Both the position numbers and the translations under genes were made by a program. This document shows, piece by piece, positions 33,829-42,324 of a stretch of DNA of 64,000 nucleotides; the stretch's first letter is position 1; every line of letters begins with the position of its first letter. The notes under the pieces are model-generated. The model was given only the letters and a program-made list of their open reading frames with translations, was not told the origin of the DNA and did not search any database. Origin of the DNA: Spirochaetaceae bacterium (GTDB lineage Bacteria > Spirochaetota > Spirochaetia > Treponematales > Treponemataceae); contig JAGARR010000050.1 of NCBI GenBank assembly GCA_017622135.1, forward strand, positions 1 through 64,000, given 5' to 3'.

Positions 33829-34048
33829 ATCAATTCCTCGTGTTAGCAGTCTGGCTCCGGGAAGGGGCTTCTCGGAGTCGAAAAAATTTTCCTCATTGTA
33901 GCACAAAAGCACCTGAATTGGTAGGGGTCCGGCGCAGGAAACAAACGTAAGGAAACTATTGATGCTGGATGGGCGTTCGAGGCAAGAGGTTTGCCACTTT
34001 CTTATTAAAGAGGTAAAATCTATCTGATACTGCACTGAGAGGACAACC

Positions 34049-34525
34049 TTGAACTTAATTGATATTTCTAGGCAAAAAGCTGAGGAATTTTTTCCCGACG
34101 AGACATGGATTGAAATCTACAGGAATGTCTATATGGCAGCAGGACGGAAACCGGTAAACTCTGAACGTGAAAAAGTATTCCAAAAAGAGGTTGTGATGGC
34201 GAAAATTGCCAGTGACAACAATCATGTGGTTTTTCTGTTGCCAGAAAAACACTATGAAAAAAAGAATCCCGATTCAGTCATGGATGGATTCTTGACGGAG
34301 TTCAAGAATGTAACAGGCGGGACAAATGCCATATCTCATAGATTTCGAGAGGCGTTACGGCAAGGAGTCAATGTGTATTTAAAAATTGATTCCGCTGTTC
34401 CAGTAAAACGAATCAAGCAGGTTTTGCGAGGTGTTCTTCTGCATAAGGAAAATACCGGCACGGTATATTGCTATATTTCTCAAAGTGAGAGGATGTATTG
34501 CTGGCAGATGGCTGATTTAAAATAA
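34049..34525 (+). CDS. Probable standalone CdiA-C-tRNase/BECR-like nuclease domain (158 aa)
   Basis: TTG start after GAGAGGACAACC. The gene is AT-rich. The core HVVFLLPEKHYEKKNPDSVM continues as DGFLTEFKNVTGGTNAISHR and then FREALRQGVNVYLKID. This reproduces the pattern of the CdiA C-terminal tRNase/phage PBECR group: a 'PD-hhhG-xxE-K' strand pair, a Ser/Asn-Ile helix and 'A..QG.NV.L'. In that group the acidic and Lys residues are catalytic or substrate-binding. There is no signal, no large carrier and no obvious immunity gene beside it. It could be a retained effector domain or a housekeeping relative; the assignment rests on motif shape only. Confidence 0.5.
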   Translation: MNLIDISRQKAEEFFPDETWIEIYRNVYMAAGRKPVNSEREKVFQKEVVMAKIASDNNHVVFLLPEKHYEKKNPDSVMDGFLTEFKNVTGGTNAISHRFREALRQGVNVYLKIDSAVPVKRIKQVLRGVLLHKENTGTVYCYISQSERMYCWQMADLK

Positions 34526-34526
34526 A

Positions 34527-34555
34527 TCAAGGCACCGACTTGTCAGTGCCTCTTT
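34527..34555 (+). terminator. Terminator after the nuclease-like gene
   Basis: ATCAAGGCAC pairs with GTGCCTCTTTGAT around CGACTTGTCA, starting at the stop codon region. The T-tract is short. Confidence 0.55.
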
Positions 34556-34763
34556 GATGCCCCAGGCTGGAAACCAGAACTCGGACAACTTCAGGATAGT
34601 ATATTTATTCTATGCTGTCAAGCATGATTCAAGGGACAACTACCCGGCACAGACTTTGTCAAATTGCCTTGTTCTGTCTTTTTGTCCGAAGTTGTGTTAT
34701 ACTTCATCGTGAGGTGAAGACTTTATCATCAAGACTTCACGGTGAGTTCAGGAGGCGGGTTTT

Positions 34764-35396
34764 ATGGCAGAAAAGCAGACGTTAGGCAATGCCGTCAGCA
34801 GCTTTGAGCAGCAGTTCAAGAAATTCCAGGATTCGGGCAACAAGCCGCCGGAATTCCTGTTGCCCAAGAAGCGGGCCGCCGCCAAGGCCTTGGCCACAGA
34901 GAAGGCTTGCAAGGGGAAGAAGGATGTGGTGGCGGCCTACCGCCAGCTCTTGTCTCCTGAGTCGTTTTTCGGGGACTTTTCCGCCATCGCCCAGCAGCTG
35001 GAGGACGACAAGAATCTTTTGGTGCGGGCCTACGACCTTTTCGTTGCCCTGGTGGACTTAAATCGCCAGCTGGGGGACAAGGACACCTTCATTGCAGACT
35101 TTACCATCGCATCTCCTCTCACCCAGCGGGAGCGCTACACCACCGGCTCGGACTTCGTGTACCTCCAGTTCTGGCTCCAGTGGGAGGCCAAGCGAACGGA
35201 CTATGTGCCGGTGCTGCGCCTTGCCCGTGGACAGCCCGGCTGGCAGCTGGTATTCGTCCCCAGCGGCAGCTTCTCCTGGACCGACTGGGAGCTGAACGTG
35301 GTGCAGCTTCTGGAGGAAGAATTTTACAAGAACAAGGTGCTGGGGACGGGTGAGGCTCCAAGTGATGGGAAGGAAGGTGCTGGGGAAGTCCAGTAG
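34764..35396 (+). CDS. Uncharacterised protein (210 aa)
   Basis: AGGAGG lies nine bases before the ATG. The N-terminal 60 residues are Lys/Ala-rich (QQFKKFQDSGNKPPEFLLPK). The middle is helical and the C-terminal half is aromatic-rich (SDFVYLQFWLQWEAKRTDYV, WQLVFVPSGSFSWTDWELN). No signal peptide is present, so it is likely cytoplasmic, and I recognise no family. The preceding 238-bp gap carries a TATACT-like box and a GTGAAG...CTTCAC stem in the probable leader. It is followed by the VOC gene 26 bp downstream, perhaps as an operon. Confidence 0.7.
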   Translation: MAEKQTLGNAVSSFEQQFKKFQDSGNKPPEFLLPKKRAAAKALATEKACKGKKDVVAAYRQLLSPESFFGDFSAIAQQLEDDKNLLVRAYDLFVALVDLNRQLGDKDTFIADFTIASPLTQRERYTTGSDFVYLQFWLQWEAKRTDYVPVLRLARGQPGWQLVFVPSGSFSWTDWELNVVQLLEEEFYKNKVLGTGEAPSDGKEGAGEVQ

Positions 35397-35422
35397 TTTG
35401 GTTGGTGAGTAAGGGCTGCTCT

Positions 35423-35806
35423 ATGCACATTGAACACATTGCCATGTACGTAAATGACTTGGAAAAGACGAAGGATTTTTTTGTAAAATATTTTGGGGCA
35501 GGGGCAAATGAAGTATATCATAATACGGCTACAGATTTTCGTTCCTATTTTTTAAGCTTTAGTTCAGGGGCACGACTGGAGATTATGACAAAACCCCAGC
35601 TGCACGATGAGGAAAAAACTTTAGGCAGAACAGGCTATGTTCACCTCGCCTTTAGCCTTGGAAGCAAGCGTGCTGTAGATGAACTGACGGAAAAACTAAA
35701 AAGCGACGGTTATTCTGTTGTTAGCGGCCCAAGAACCACCGGTGACGGGTATTACGAAAGTTGCATTGTTGGAATTGAAGGCAACCAAATTGAACTGACA
35801 GTTTGA
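35423..35806 (+). CDS. VOC (glyoxalase/bleomycin-resistance) family protein (127 aa)
   Basis: The ATG at 35423 gives the typical start MHIEHIAMYVNDLEKTKDFF and has AAGGG eight bases upstream. Metal-ligand positions of the fold are visible: His near the N-terminus (HIEHIAMYV), Glu in ARLEIMTKP, His in GYVHLAFSLGSKRAVDELTE and the C-terminal Glu in EGNQIELTV. The substrate is unknown; members include glyoxalases, dioxygenases and antibiotic-binding proteins. It is AT-richer than the upstream gene. Confidence 0.85.
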   Translation: MHIEHIAMYVNDLEKTKDFFVKYFGAGANEVYHNTATDFRSYFLSFSSGARLEIMTKPQLHDEEKTLGRTGYVHLAFSLGSKRAVDELTEKLKSDGYSVVSGPRTTGDGYYESCIVGIEGNQIELTV

Positions 35807-35865
35807 GGTGGGGGGCGTCACCGCACTATGATTTTTCACCGCCTCAGAGACAGATGGAATCACGT

Positions 35866-37107
35866 TCAATGCACTGCGCATGAGTGACGGAAAGAAGGTT
35901 TTAGGCCAAGTCCCTGTAATTTACCTTGGAATCTATTGGTGGCGTTGTTGCAGATGACGAGGTGCTCCAGCTGGGTTACAAGTTCCTGTGACAAGAGACG
36001 GATTGATGGGGAAAGGGAAGGGGTATTTAAGATGGCATTTGTAATTTCCCTCAAATCGATATATTCGGTGTACACAGTATCATAGGAAAGACATTTCTGA
36101 CGGATGGACTGGATTATCGCCCGCTCCTTCGCCGAGGCATTTGTCAGGGTATTTGTCCATTGGGAGAAGACGTTGCGGAAACGGGCTAGGTTTTTTGTGG
36201 CCATGGCGGAGTAGGAGATGCTGGTGACGGTGTTCACATAGAATTCCCTGAAGGACTCCACCGAGACCAGGGCGAATTCTCGGTCTGTTATGGCAGGTGT
36301 TTTTGTAAGATGGGAAAGAATCGCTTTGTAGTTGCTACCAGTTCCGGGGACGTTGGCTTGGGAGCCGACAATGTAGGTTGCCTCGTGTTCCAGTTGCCAC
36401 ACTGTCTCCAACATCTGCATGAGACAGGCATCGAATTGTAGTAGTTGAAGTGGGTTTCCCGTGGCTTTGCGGTGTTTTTGTAGGATTTCACCCAGTGACT
36501 GGATGGTTGTCTTTGCTAGATACCCAGTGGAATAGTCGTGGACAACGCCACGTTTTGAATTGGTTGCCGCTGGTATGGTTATTCCTGTACCATCGTCTGG
36601 TAGGAGTGGAGGTTGCAGAAATGCTCCTTCCGGGTAGACTCCTGTACCATGGCTCCATAGTACTAGAGCTGTGTTCCGTGCCGGGTAATGGGTGTTTGCC
36701 AAGGTCAAAAAATCCAGTAAAGTTGAGGGATTCGTCATGTCAAGTTCTCCATATTCCTTGACAATATCATCGTTGAGAGAGCCTTCCTTTGTTATGTAAA
36801 GAAGCCGAGTGTCCGTCCAGTCGCCATTTGTTTTGTCATAGCCAGGAGACCGATCCAGTAGAACGAGAATGTTCACATCTTCTGTGGAGCCAACCTCCTT
36901 CATGTCCATGATGTTCTGTATAGCGAATCGCTCCAAATTGTTATCTGCTGCCATGTATACCAGATAGTTCCATTGGGCGGTGCTGTCTCGTCCCAGCTGA
37001 TGACGGTAGGCGCTTTCCCCAGCCTCCTGCTGCACCGGCTGCGAGCATGACAACAGCAGTATCAACACAGAAATATAACAGACCAGTTGAATCTGAACAC
37101 CGCTCAT
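35866..37107 (-). CDS. Clostripain-family (C11) cysteine peptidase lipoprotein (413 aa)
   Basis: The signal VQIQLVCYISVLILLLSCSQ has an LLSC lipobox. The C11 core follows: WNYLVYMAADNNLERFAIQN, the catalytic His in TALVLWSHGTGVYPEG and the catalytic Cys in LLQFDACLMQMLETVWQLE. Members cleave after Arg or Lys and are often self-activated. The end (LQGLGLKPSFRHSCAVH) looks out of register with the expected C-terminal strand. A shift of frame would continue WPKTFFPS..., so a late frameshift is possible. The start overlaps the serine-hydrolase stop by 4 bp, making it the last cistron of the lipoprotein array. Confidence 0.85.
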   Translation of the reverse strand: MSGVQIQLVCYISVLILLLSCSQPVQQEAGESAYRHQLGRDSTAQWNYLVYMAADNNLERFAIQNIMDMKEVGSTEDVNILVLLDRSPGYDKTNGDWTDTRLLYITKEGSLNDDIVKEYGELDMTNPSTLLDFLTLANTHYPARNTALVLWSHGTGVYPEGAFLQPPLLPDDGTGITIPAATNSKRGVVHDYSTGYLAKTTIQSLGEILQKHRKATGNPLQLLQFDACLMQMLETVWQLEHEATYIVGSQANVPGTGSNYKAILSHLTKTPAITDREFALVSVESFREFYVNTVTSISYSAMATKNLARFRNVFSQWTNTLTNASAKERAIIQSIRQKCLSYDTVYTEYIDLREITNAILNTPSLSPSIRLLSQELVTQLEHLVICNNATNRFQGKLQGLGLKPSFRHSCAVH

Positions 37108-38519
37108 GGCGTAGTTTCCTGCAGTGAGAACAGCAGTTGGTCTATGTTTGGTGTTCTGTCTTTGGATGTGTTGGATGAGGTGAGGATAACGTAGCAGGTG
37201 TCCTTGTTTGGGTTGTAGAACATACAGTTCTCTGATCCTATGCTGCGTCCGTAGGAACCGATAAGGCTTGCTGAGTTATGATAGATCTTTCTGATTCCGT
37301 AACCATAGGCCTCCTTGTCCGACTGAGAGAACCGGCTGACGGAATCAAGCATCTTGTCCCGAATTGCTGGGGAGACTACAGCATTCCTGCTGTAGAGTTC
37401 ATATCCCCACCGAGCTATGTCTTCGGCTCTGGACACCATGCCTCCCGCTGTCCAGCTGGACTTGCCCAGCAGTTCTAGGGCATCGGTAATGACGGTGGTG
37501 ATGTCGATGGGGGTCTTGCCGTCTCCTACTAGCGAGAGGGTGGTGCCAGGATATACGTGGGGATGGGCGATTCTGCCAGAATCTACAGTGTCTTGGGGTA
37601 CAAGGAATGTCGCTTCTAAACCAAGCGGCTGAAGGAATTGGTTCTGTATAAGCTGTGCAGCAGTTGTGTCTGAGACTCGCTCCACCATGAGACCCAGCAG
37701 GATATAGTTCATGGAGGAATAGGTGAACAGGCCGCGTTCCGTTTTAGGGCTTTGGACAAAGGGCAGCAGGAATTGGGGATTCCATTGGCTTGTACGATAG
37801 GGATTCTTATAGAAGAGGGCTGGATTGTCTACATACTCCTGGATGCCAGAGGTGTGGCTCAGCAGCTCGGCGACGGTGGCTGATGTGTTGATGTATACCG
37901 GGTCAAATTCCACCTCTGGCAGGATGTCGCCCACGGTGGTGTTCAAGGTAAGTTTTCCCTCCTCCACTAGCTGCAGGACTGCCGCCGCCACGAAGGTCTT
38001 GGTAATGCTGTAGATGTAGTGGAGGGTTCCGCTCCCGTTTGACTCTCTGGTGGACAGGGATGTATAGCCTGTGTCTATGGAAAAGTCCACATCGTTTCCC
38101 TGCACCGCTACGGATACAGAGGTCTGGATGTTGTGCTGGTCTAGGAAGGAGTGGACGGTCTTGATGAGGGCGGGATGCGAGGTGCTATAGACGTGGCAAG
38201 TGGCGCTGGCAATTACTTGGCCGTCCCGATTGCACTGGGCCTGGACAGTGTGCCGTTTCTCATGGGGACTGGCGGTGGCAGAAAGTGAGGCTCATTTGCC
38301 CTCTACTGTGCCGCCGTCCACCAGCCAGGTGATGGCACAGTCTCGCGGCAGATGGCTGGCTGTCACTGTGAAGGTGCTGCCCGGAGCCACCACATCCGAC
38401 TGAGGCTGTATAGCGAATGCCGCTGGAGTCTCCTGGTTGTGCCTGCACGCTGATAGGAGCAGGATGGCCAGCACTCCCGCCGCCAGCAGGGAGATTCTAT
38501 TACTGGTATTTGTACACAT
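37104..38519 (-). pseudogene. Lipoprotein serine hydrolase (beta-lactamase fold) interrupted by TGA
   Basis: The ATG at 38519, preceded by AAGGAG inside the upstream gene, begins MCTNTSNRISLLAAGVLAIL with the lipobox LSAC. An Ig-like domain follows (VVAPGSTFTVTASHLPRDCA) and is cut by TGA at 38294-38292. The same frame then continues without another stop (ASLSATASPHEKRHTVQAQC, ending the Ig-like domain) into a complete beta-lactamase/PBP-type domain with SITK as the SxxK motif and YSSMNY at the second site. One base change would restore about 471 residues. Re-initiation at an internal GTG (38105) could still yield the catalytic part, but without export. Confidence 0.75.
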
Positions 38520-39477
38520 ACAGCGTCTCCTTGCGCGGGTCAATTCTGTTTGCGGCGGAATCCTCCTGGCCCTCCGGCAGGTTGAACCAGGTGAAGGTGA
38601 CGGTGTCCTCCGTGTCCCGGTGTAGCTCCACGTACTGCGGGGCATCGGGGGCGCCGTCAAGGAGCTGGTACACGACCTTCTTCTGGCTATCATCCAAGGA
38701 GACCTGCTTCATGCCGCCGTGGTAGAAAAGCTCGTTGGTGGTAATCTTTCCTAAACTGTTGTAGCCATAGCGACGAACACTAAAACATAGAAAGCCCTTT
38801 GACGTAATTGAAGTGTTGGGATCAGCCCATAACAAGAATTGGTATTTTATATTTCCTGAATTAGTTTCTGTAAATTCGTTTGTTAGCCATTGGGGAATAG
38901 TATTAATGGTGTAGTAAGCCTCCTTTAAGGCTTTAAAATCTCCTTTGATTATTTCTTTCCCTGCTACGTTCAGCTGAACAGCGAATTTGCTGTATAAATC
39001 TGTTGTTTCCTGAAGAGTATATGTTATTGATGCTTTCTCTTTCGGATTGTCCGTATGTTGATGTTTTATGAAACCCTCAAAAGAAAAAATATTAGGATTG
39101 GTTTGTTGTATGATGAAATCCGTATCGTCTCCTTCAATATCACCTAACCACAGAAACAAAAAAGTAACTGCCGTTCCATCATCAAATTCGATTGCAAAAT
39201 CTTGTATATTTGCTAGAAGTCTATATTTTCCCTTATATCCGCTTTTATTTAAAGATTCAGGAATGTAATCGATTAGAGGATTGTCATCTGTCCACTCCAT
39301 CCACTCCGAGAAGGTTTCATCGCCTGACTTCTCCCATAGCCATGAAGGAGGATTTTTTATGGTTTTTCCTACCATGTAAACATTCGGTGGAAGGTTTCCA
39401 TTTGGGCAGCAACCATACAAACCACTTAGTATAATGATAACAATGAATATTTTGATGGTAATGATAAATTTGTCCAT
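38500..39477 (-). CDS. Array lipoprotein D (325 aa)
   Basis: The signal (FIITIKIFIVIIILSGLYGC) has a YGC lipobox. The N-terminal two thirds is AT-rich and diverged from member A but alignable (GKYRLLANIQDFAIEFDDGT against GKYRLVMIGQNLGIEFDDGM). The last 75 residues are nearly the same as in A and B: ELFYHGGMKQVSLDDSQKKV, then DGAPDAPQYVELHRDTEDTV and TWFNLPEGQED. The 3' end contains the ribosome-binding site and start of the following hydrolase gene (20-bp overlap). Function unknown; presumably periplasmic or surface. Confidence 0.8.
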   Translation of the reverse strand: MDKFIITIKIFIVIIILSGLYGCCPNGNLPPNVYMVGKTIKNPPSWLWEKSGDETFSEWMEWTDDNPLIDYIPESLNKSGYKGKYRLLANIQDFAIEFDDGTAVTFLFLWLGDIEGDDTDFIIQQTNPNIFSFEGFIKHQHTDNPKEKASITYTLQETTDLYSKFAVQLNVAGKEIIKGDFKALKEAYYTINTIPQWLTNEFTETNSGNIKYQFLLWADPNTSITSKGFLCFSVRRYGYNSLGKITTNELFYHGGMKQVSLDDSQKKVVYQLLDGAPDAPQYVELHRDTEDTVTFTWFNLPEGQEDSAANRIDPRKETLYVYKYQ

Positions 39478-39557
39478 GTTGATGGCCTCCTGTTAATTTT
39501 ACAGAACAAGATGCATACAAGTTATACAAATATTCTAACTTGTATGCATTTAAGAAA

Positions 39558-40043
39558 TTATTTTCTCAATAAGTTGAACGAGAAGAAGTGGTACAGTGGG
39601 TTGTAGGTTTCCCAACCACTGTCAATGTTATTTCCATCATGGATTTTTATATACGACCACTTGAAAATCCACCATCCCTTCTCGTCATAGGCCACTGCGT
39701 TGCGGTAGTGCAGTCCATCCGTTAATTGGCTCAGAGCTGACACCCCTCGCAAATTTATACCGGGCAGGTTGTTGTTGATGCAGGTATTGGGAACAACTCC
39801 CAAGGCAAGGGTGACCTTATAATTTGAGTAACTTGCAACTGCATTGCCGAGATTCCAAGGCCATGTGGCACCCTTAAAAACACCGCTGGTAACAATGCCC
39901 ATCTTGGATTCCAAACTGGTAATCCGGCTTGACCATGAAAGGTTGTTCCAAGTTGAAAGAATTTGTAAGTTGTTTCCATGGATGAAATCCAGAAAGAATC
40001 CTGCTGCCGTCGCTGCCGTCACGGAGATTCTATTTCTGCACAT
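39558..40043 (-). CDS. Array member C, chimeric protein without lipobox (161 aa)
   Basis: Its start (ATG 40043) and ribosome-binding site lie inside the end of member B, giving the shared N-terminus MCRNRISVTA. After residue 12 the sequence diverges completely: no hydrophobic signal core or lipobox follows (TAAGFFLDFIHGNNLQILST). The remainder, with VTLALGVVPNTCINNNLPGI and AVAYDEKGWWIFKWSYIKIH, is unrelated to the other members and AT-rich. It looks like the 3' part of another gene joined to the array's translation start by recombination. Whether the product is stable or exported is doubtful. Confidence 0.55.
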   Translation of the reverse strand: MCRNRISVTAATAAGFFLDFIHGNNLQILSTWNNLSWSSRITSLESKMGIVTSGVFKGATWPWNLGNAVASYSNYKVTLALGVVPNTCINNNLPGINLRGVSALSQLTDGLHYRNAVAYDEKGWWIFKWSYIKIHDGNNIDSGWETYNPLYHFFSFNLLRK

Positions 40044-40244
40044 ACAGGGTCTCCTTCCGCAGGACAATCCTGTTCGTGGTGGGATCTTCTTGGCCCTCCG
40101 GCAGGTTGAACCAGGTGAACAGGACGGTGTCTTCCGTGTCCCGGTGCAGCTCTACGTACTGCGGGGCATCGGGCGCGCCGTCAAAGAGCCGGTACACGGC
40201 CTTCTGGTTGTCATTGTCCACGGAGATTTCCTTCATGCCGCCGT
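40013..40244. repeat. Direct repeat, copy in member B (pairs with 41057-41288)
   Basis: About 230 bp covering the conserved C-terminal module and the next gene's ribosome-binding site and start are almost identical to 41057-41288, differing at roughly ten positions. A more diverged copy lies at 38515-38726. This indicates recent duplication or gene conversion. Confidence 0.85.
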
Positions 40245-41087
40245 GGTAGGTGGGGGCTGGCAGGTAGGAGGAGTGTTCAAGGTGGACGTTGTACACTCCG
40301 TTGTTTCCTAGCGCAGGGGGAGAGTAGAAGTGCGTGTAGCTGGTGTAGTGATTCCCCGAAAGCTTCCCAATATTGCATTCCTCGCTGGAATCTTGCCTGG
40401 AAGAGCCGTCCTTTCTGACGTAGAGTCTTGACGGCAACCACGTGTGGACGGAATTCTGCTTGTCTGCAAACCATTGTTCAGTGTAGACATGGAATTTCTC
40501 ATTGACTATGGGCTGTCCGTCTATGCTCAGGATGTAGGAGAACGTCGTCCGTCCTGTAGCCTCTTGGGTTCCTTTTGTCATAGTGCAGGTGAATTCTCCG
40601 ATGTCCTGTCCTCCATAGAAACCGTATTTAGCTGTCCCATTGAAGCTGAATAGGTCGGGATCTGGTTGTGGAATGATGAGGGGGTGTCGTAGTTTTCCTT
40701 TGTCGGTTCTTCCATGAAAAGGTAGAGCAGCCCGCATTCATACCCGTTGTCAAATTGAATGTAAAGAGTTTGCTCCCCAAGCTCGAGTTGGTAGAATCCC
40801 TTATAGTCGTAGATGCTCATTCCGTCATCAAAGGCAAAGTCTGAGGGGACGAGTTTGCGAAGGCTGCTGGCCTGCTCATCTTGCCAGAGCTTCCAATCTG
40901 ACACACCTCCTGTACTTGTGCAGCTTACAGCCCATTGTGGATAGTTTGAAATCAGCCGCCCCCTGAGTTTTACCTCTTCTGGCAAGGAATACCAAGTTGT
41001 ACAGCCGGTGAGAAGGACACAGAGAAGCAGGACGGCCAGCAGCCCTACCGCTGACACTGCCGTCACGGAGATTCTATTTCTGCACAT
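40030..41087 (-). pseudogene. Array lipoprotein B, frameshifted
   Basis: The ATG at 41087, preceded by AAGGAGACCCTGT, lies within the end of member A. The signal MCRNRISVTAVSAVGLLAVL leads to the lipobox LTGC. The frame runs through QTLYIQFDNGYECGLLYLFM to ENYDT and then shifts. Adding one base to the G5 run (plus strand 40680-40684) rejoins it to LIIPQPDPDLFSFNGTAKYG and the conserved tail DGAPDAPQYVELHRDTEDTV. Comparison with member A (ITIPQTTPDSFTFSGTAKF) confirms the junction. As read, the protein ends early in another frame. Confidence 0.75.
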
Positions 41088-41288
41088 ACAGGGTCTCCTT
41101 CCGCAGGACAATCCTGTTCGTGGTGGGATCTTCTTGGCCCTCCGGCAGGTTGAACCAGGTGAACAGGACGGTGTCTTCCGTGTCCCGGTGTAGCTCCACG
41201 TACTGCGGGGCGTCGGGGGCGCCGTCAAAGAGCTGGTACACGGCCTTCTGGTTGGCCTCATCCACGGATATTTCCTTCATGCCGCCGT
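41057..41288. repeat. Direct repeat, copy in member A (pairs with 40013-40244)
   Basis: Same unit as at 40013-40244. The first 110 bases are essentially identical between the copies, including the overlapping stop and start codons. Confidence 0.85.
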
Positions 41289-42048
41289 GGTAGAAAAGTT
41301 CGTTGGCAGTGGCCTGCCCCAAGTTGTCGTAGCCGTGGGTGGAGGCACTGAAGCTCCTGAACCCGGTGGTGACAAGGTCCTGCTCTCCAATTCTTGGTTT
41401 TTGGAACACATACTTTGGATTGTAGGTATCGGGTTCCTTGTGGAATGTATCTGGTAGCCAGCTGGGAACAGTGTTGCTGGTAAAATACGGCTCCTTCATG
41501 GCGGTGAAATCTGTGTTGACCATCTCGGTCTCGGCAATATTGAGTTTGTAGTTGAAAAGGAACTGTTTGTCATCCTCCGATTTTTTTGTCATGGTTACGG
41601 TGGCAGTCTTGTCCTGGGAAGAATCCGAGAAATCGAATTTCGCTGTGCCGGAGAAGGTGAACGAGTCGGGCGTTGTCTGGGGGATGGTGATGTCAGTGGA
41701 GTCGCGGTCGTCCTCCGTCACTTTTGCCAGCCAGACATACAGGAACACGACAGCCATTCCGTCATCAAATTCTATGCCAAGGTTCTGGCCTATCATCACC
41801 AGCCGGTATTTTCCGATGTAGTCCTGCCGGTTGTATTTAGCTGGCAGCAACTGACTGAGGGCAGATCCTGCCCAATCCTGCCATTTGGAGAACGATTCTC
41901 CGGGGCGGGCAGCGTATGACCATTCAGGCAAATTTGCAATGCCCTTGCCTATGTTCTGGTAGAGGTTCATCCAGCAGTTGCAGGGGCAACCGGTGAGGAA
42001 GACGCAGAGGAGTAGGACAGCGGCGATGAGAAGTGTTTTCTTGGTCAT
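41074..42048 (-). CDS. Array lipoprotein A, intact founder-like copy (324 aa)
   Basis: The ATG at 42048 has AAGGAGACCACA before it. The signal MTKKTLLIAAVLLLCVFLTG ends in the lipobox LTGC, followed by PCNCW. The body contains QNLGIEFDDGMAVVFLYVWL and a beta-rich middle. It ends in the array module: ELFYHGGMKEISVDEANQKA, DGAPDAPQYVELHRDTEDTV, then TWFNLPEGQEDPTTNRIVLR and KETLYVQK. It is the first cistron of a minus-strand run (A-B-C-D-hydrolase-peptidase). The family is not recognised beyond this array. Confidence 0.8.
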   Translation of the reverse strand: MTKKTLLIAAVLLLCVFLTGCPCNCWMNLYQNIGKGIANLPEWSYAARPGESFSKWQDWAGSALSQLLPAKYNRQDYIGKYRLVMIGQNLGIEFDDGMAVVFLYVWLAKVTEDDRDSTDITIPQTTPDSFTFSGTAKFDFSDSSQDKTATVTMTKKSEDDKQFLFNYKLNIAETEMVNTDFTAMKEPYFTSNTVPSWLPDTFHKEPDTYNPKYVFQKPRIGEQDLVTTGFRSFSASTHGYDNLGQATANELFYHGGMKEISVDEANQKAVYQLFDGAPDAPQYVELHRDTEDTVLFTWFNLPEGQEDPTTNRIVLRKETLYVQK

Positions 42049-42219
42049 TGTGGTCTCCTTGAGACAGGTAATGAGCGGGTATACATTCATTGTGGGGCAT
42101 GAATTTCCAGCTGTCAAGTTAGGCTAGGGTAATTTTAATGGGATTTTAACTATTACTAATAGGGTAGGCTCATGTACGCCTAGCTTGTGCATGAAGTAAC
42201 CTGAAGGTAGGTACACTCG

Positions 42220-42256
42220 AAAAAAAAGCGGAAGCCGTGAAGGATTCCGCTTTTTT
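42220..42256 (-). terminator. Terminator of ilvC
   Basis: On the minus strand GCGGAA...TTCCGC is followed by a run of eight T, with an A-run on the other side, so it could work in both directions. Confidence 0.85.
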
Positions 42257-42272
42257 AGATTCGTGACGCAAC

Positions 42273-42297
42273 CGAGTTTTGGCAAAGCCAAAACTCG
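42273..42297. repeat. Perfect 11-bp palindrome near ilvC
   Basis: CGAGTTTTGGC-aaa-GCCAAAACTCG, flanked by ACC/GGT that extends the pairing partly. Its GAGTTT...AAACTC core matches the palindrome at 26878-26898. Confidence 0.6.
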
Positions 42298-42324
42298 CTC
42301 GGTTGTCATTGCTCTTACCAACAC

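Noticed and set aside
35696-35881. Minus-strand frame continuing the clostripain C-terminus
   Set aside because: It overlaps the well-supported VOC gene in antisense. A few residues could belong to a shifted peptidase end, but most of it is not coding.
38292-38294. TGA read as selenocysteine or tryptophan
   Set aside because: Many other genes here end in TGA, so it is not a sense codon. The position lies in an Ig-like domain with no redox role, and no SECIS-like stem was evident.
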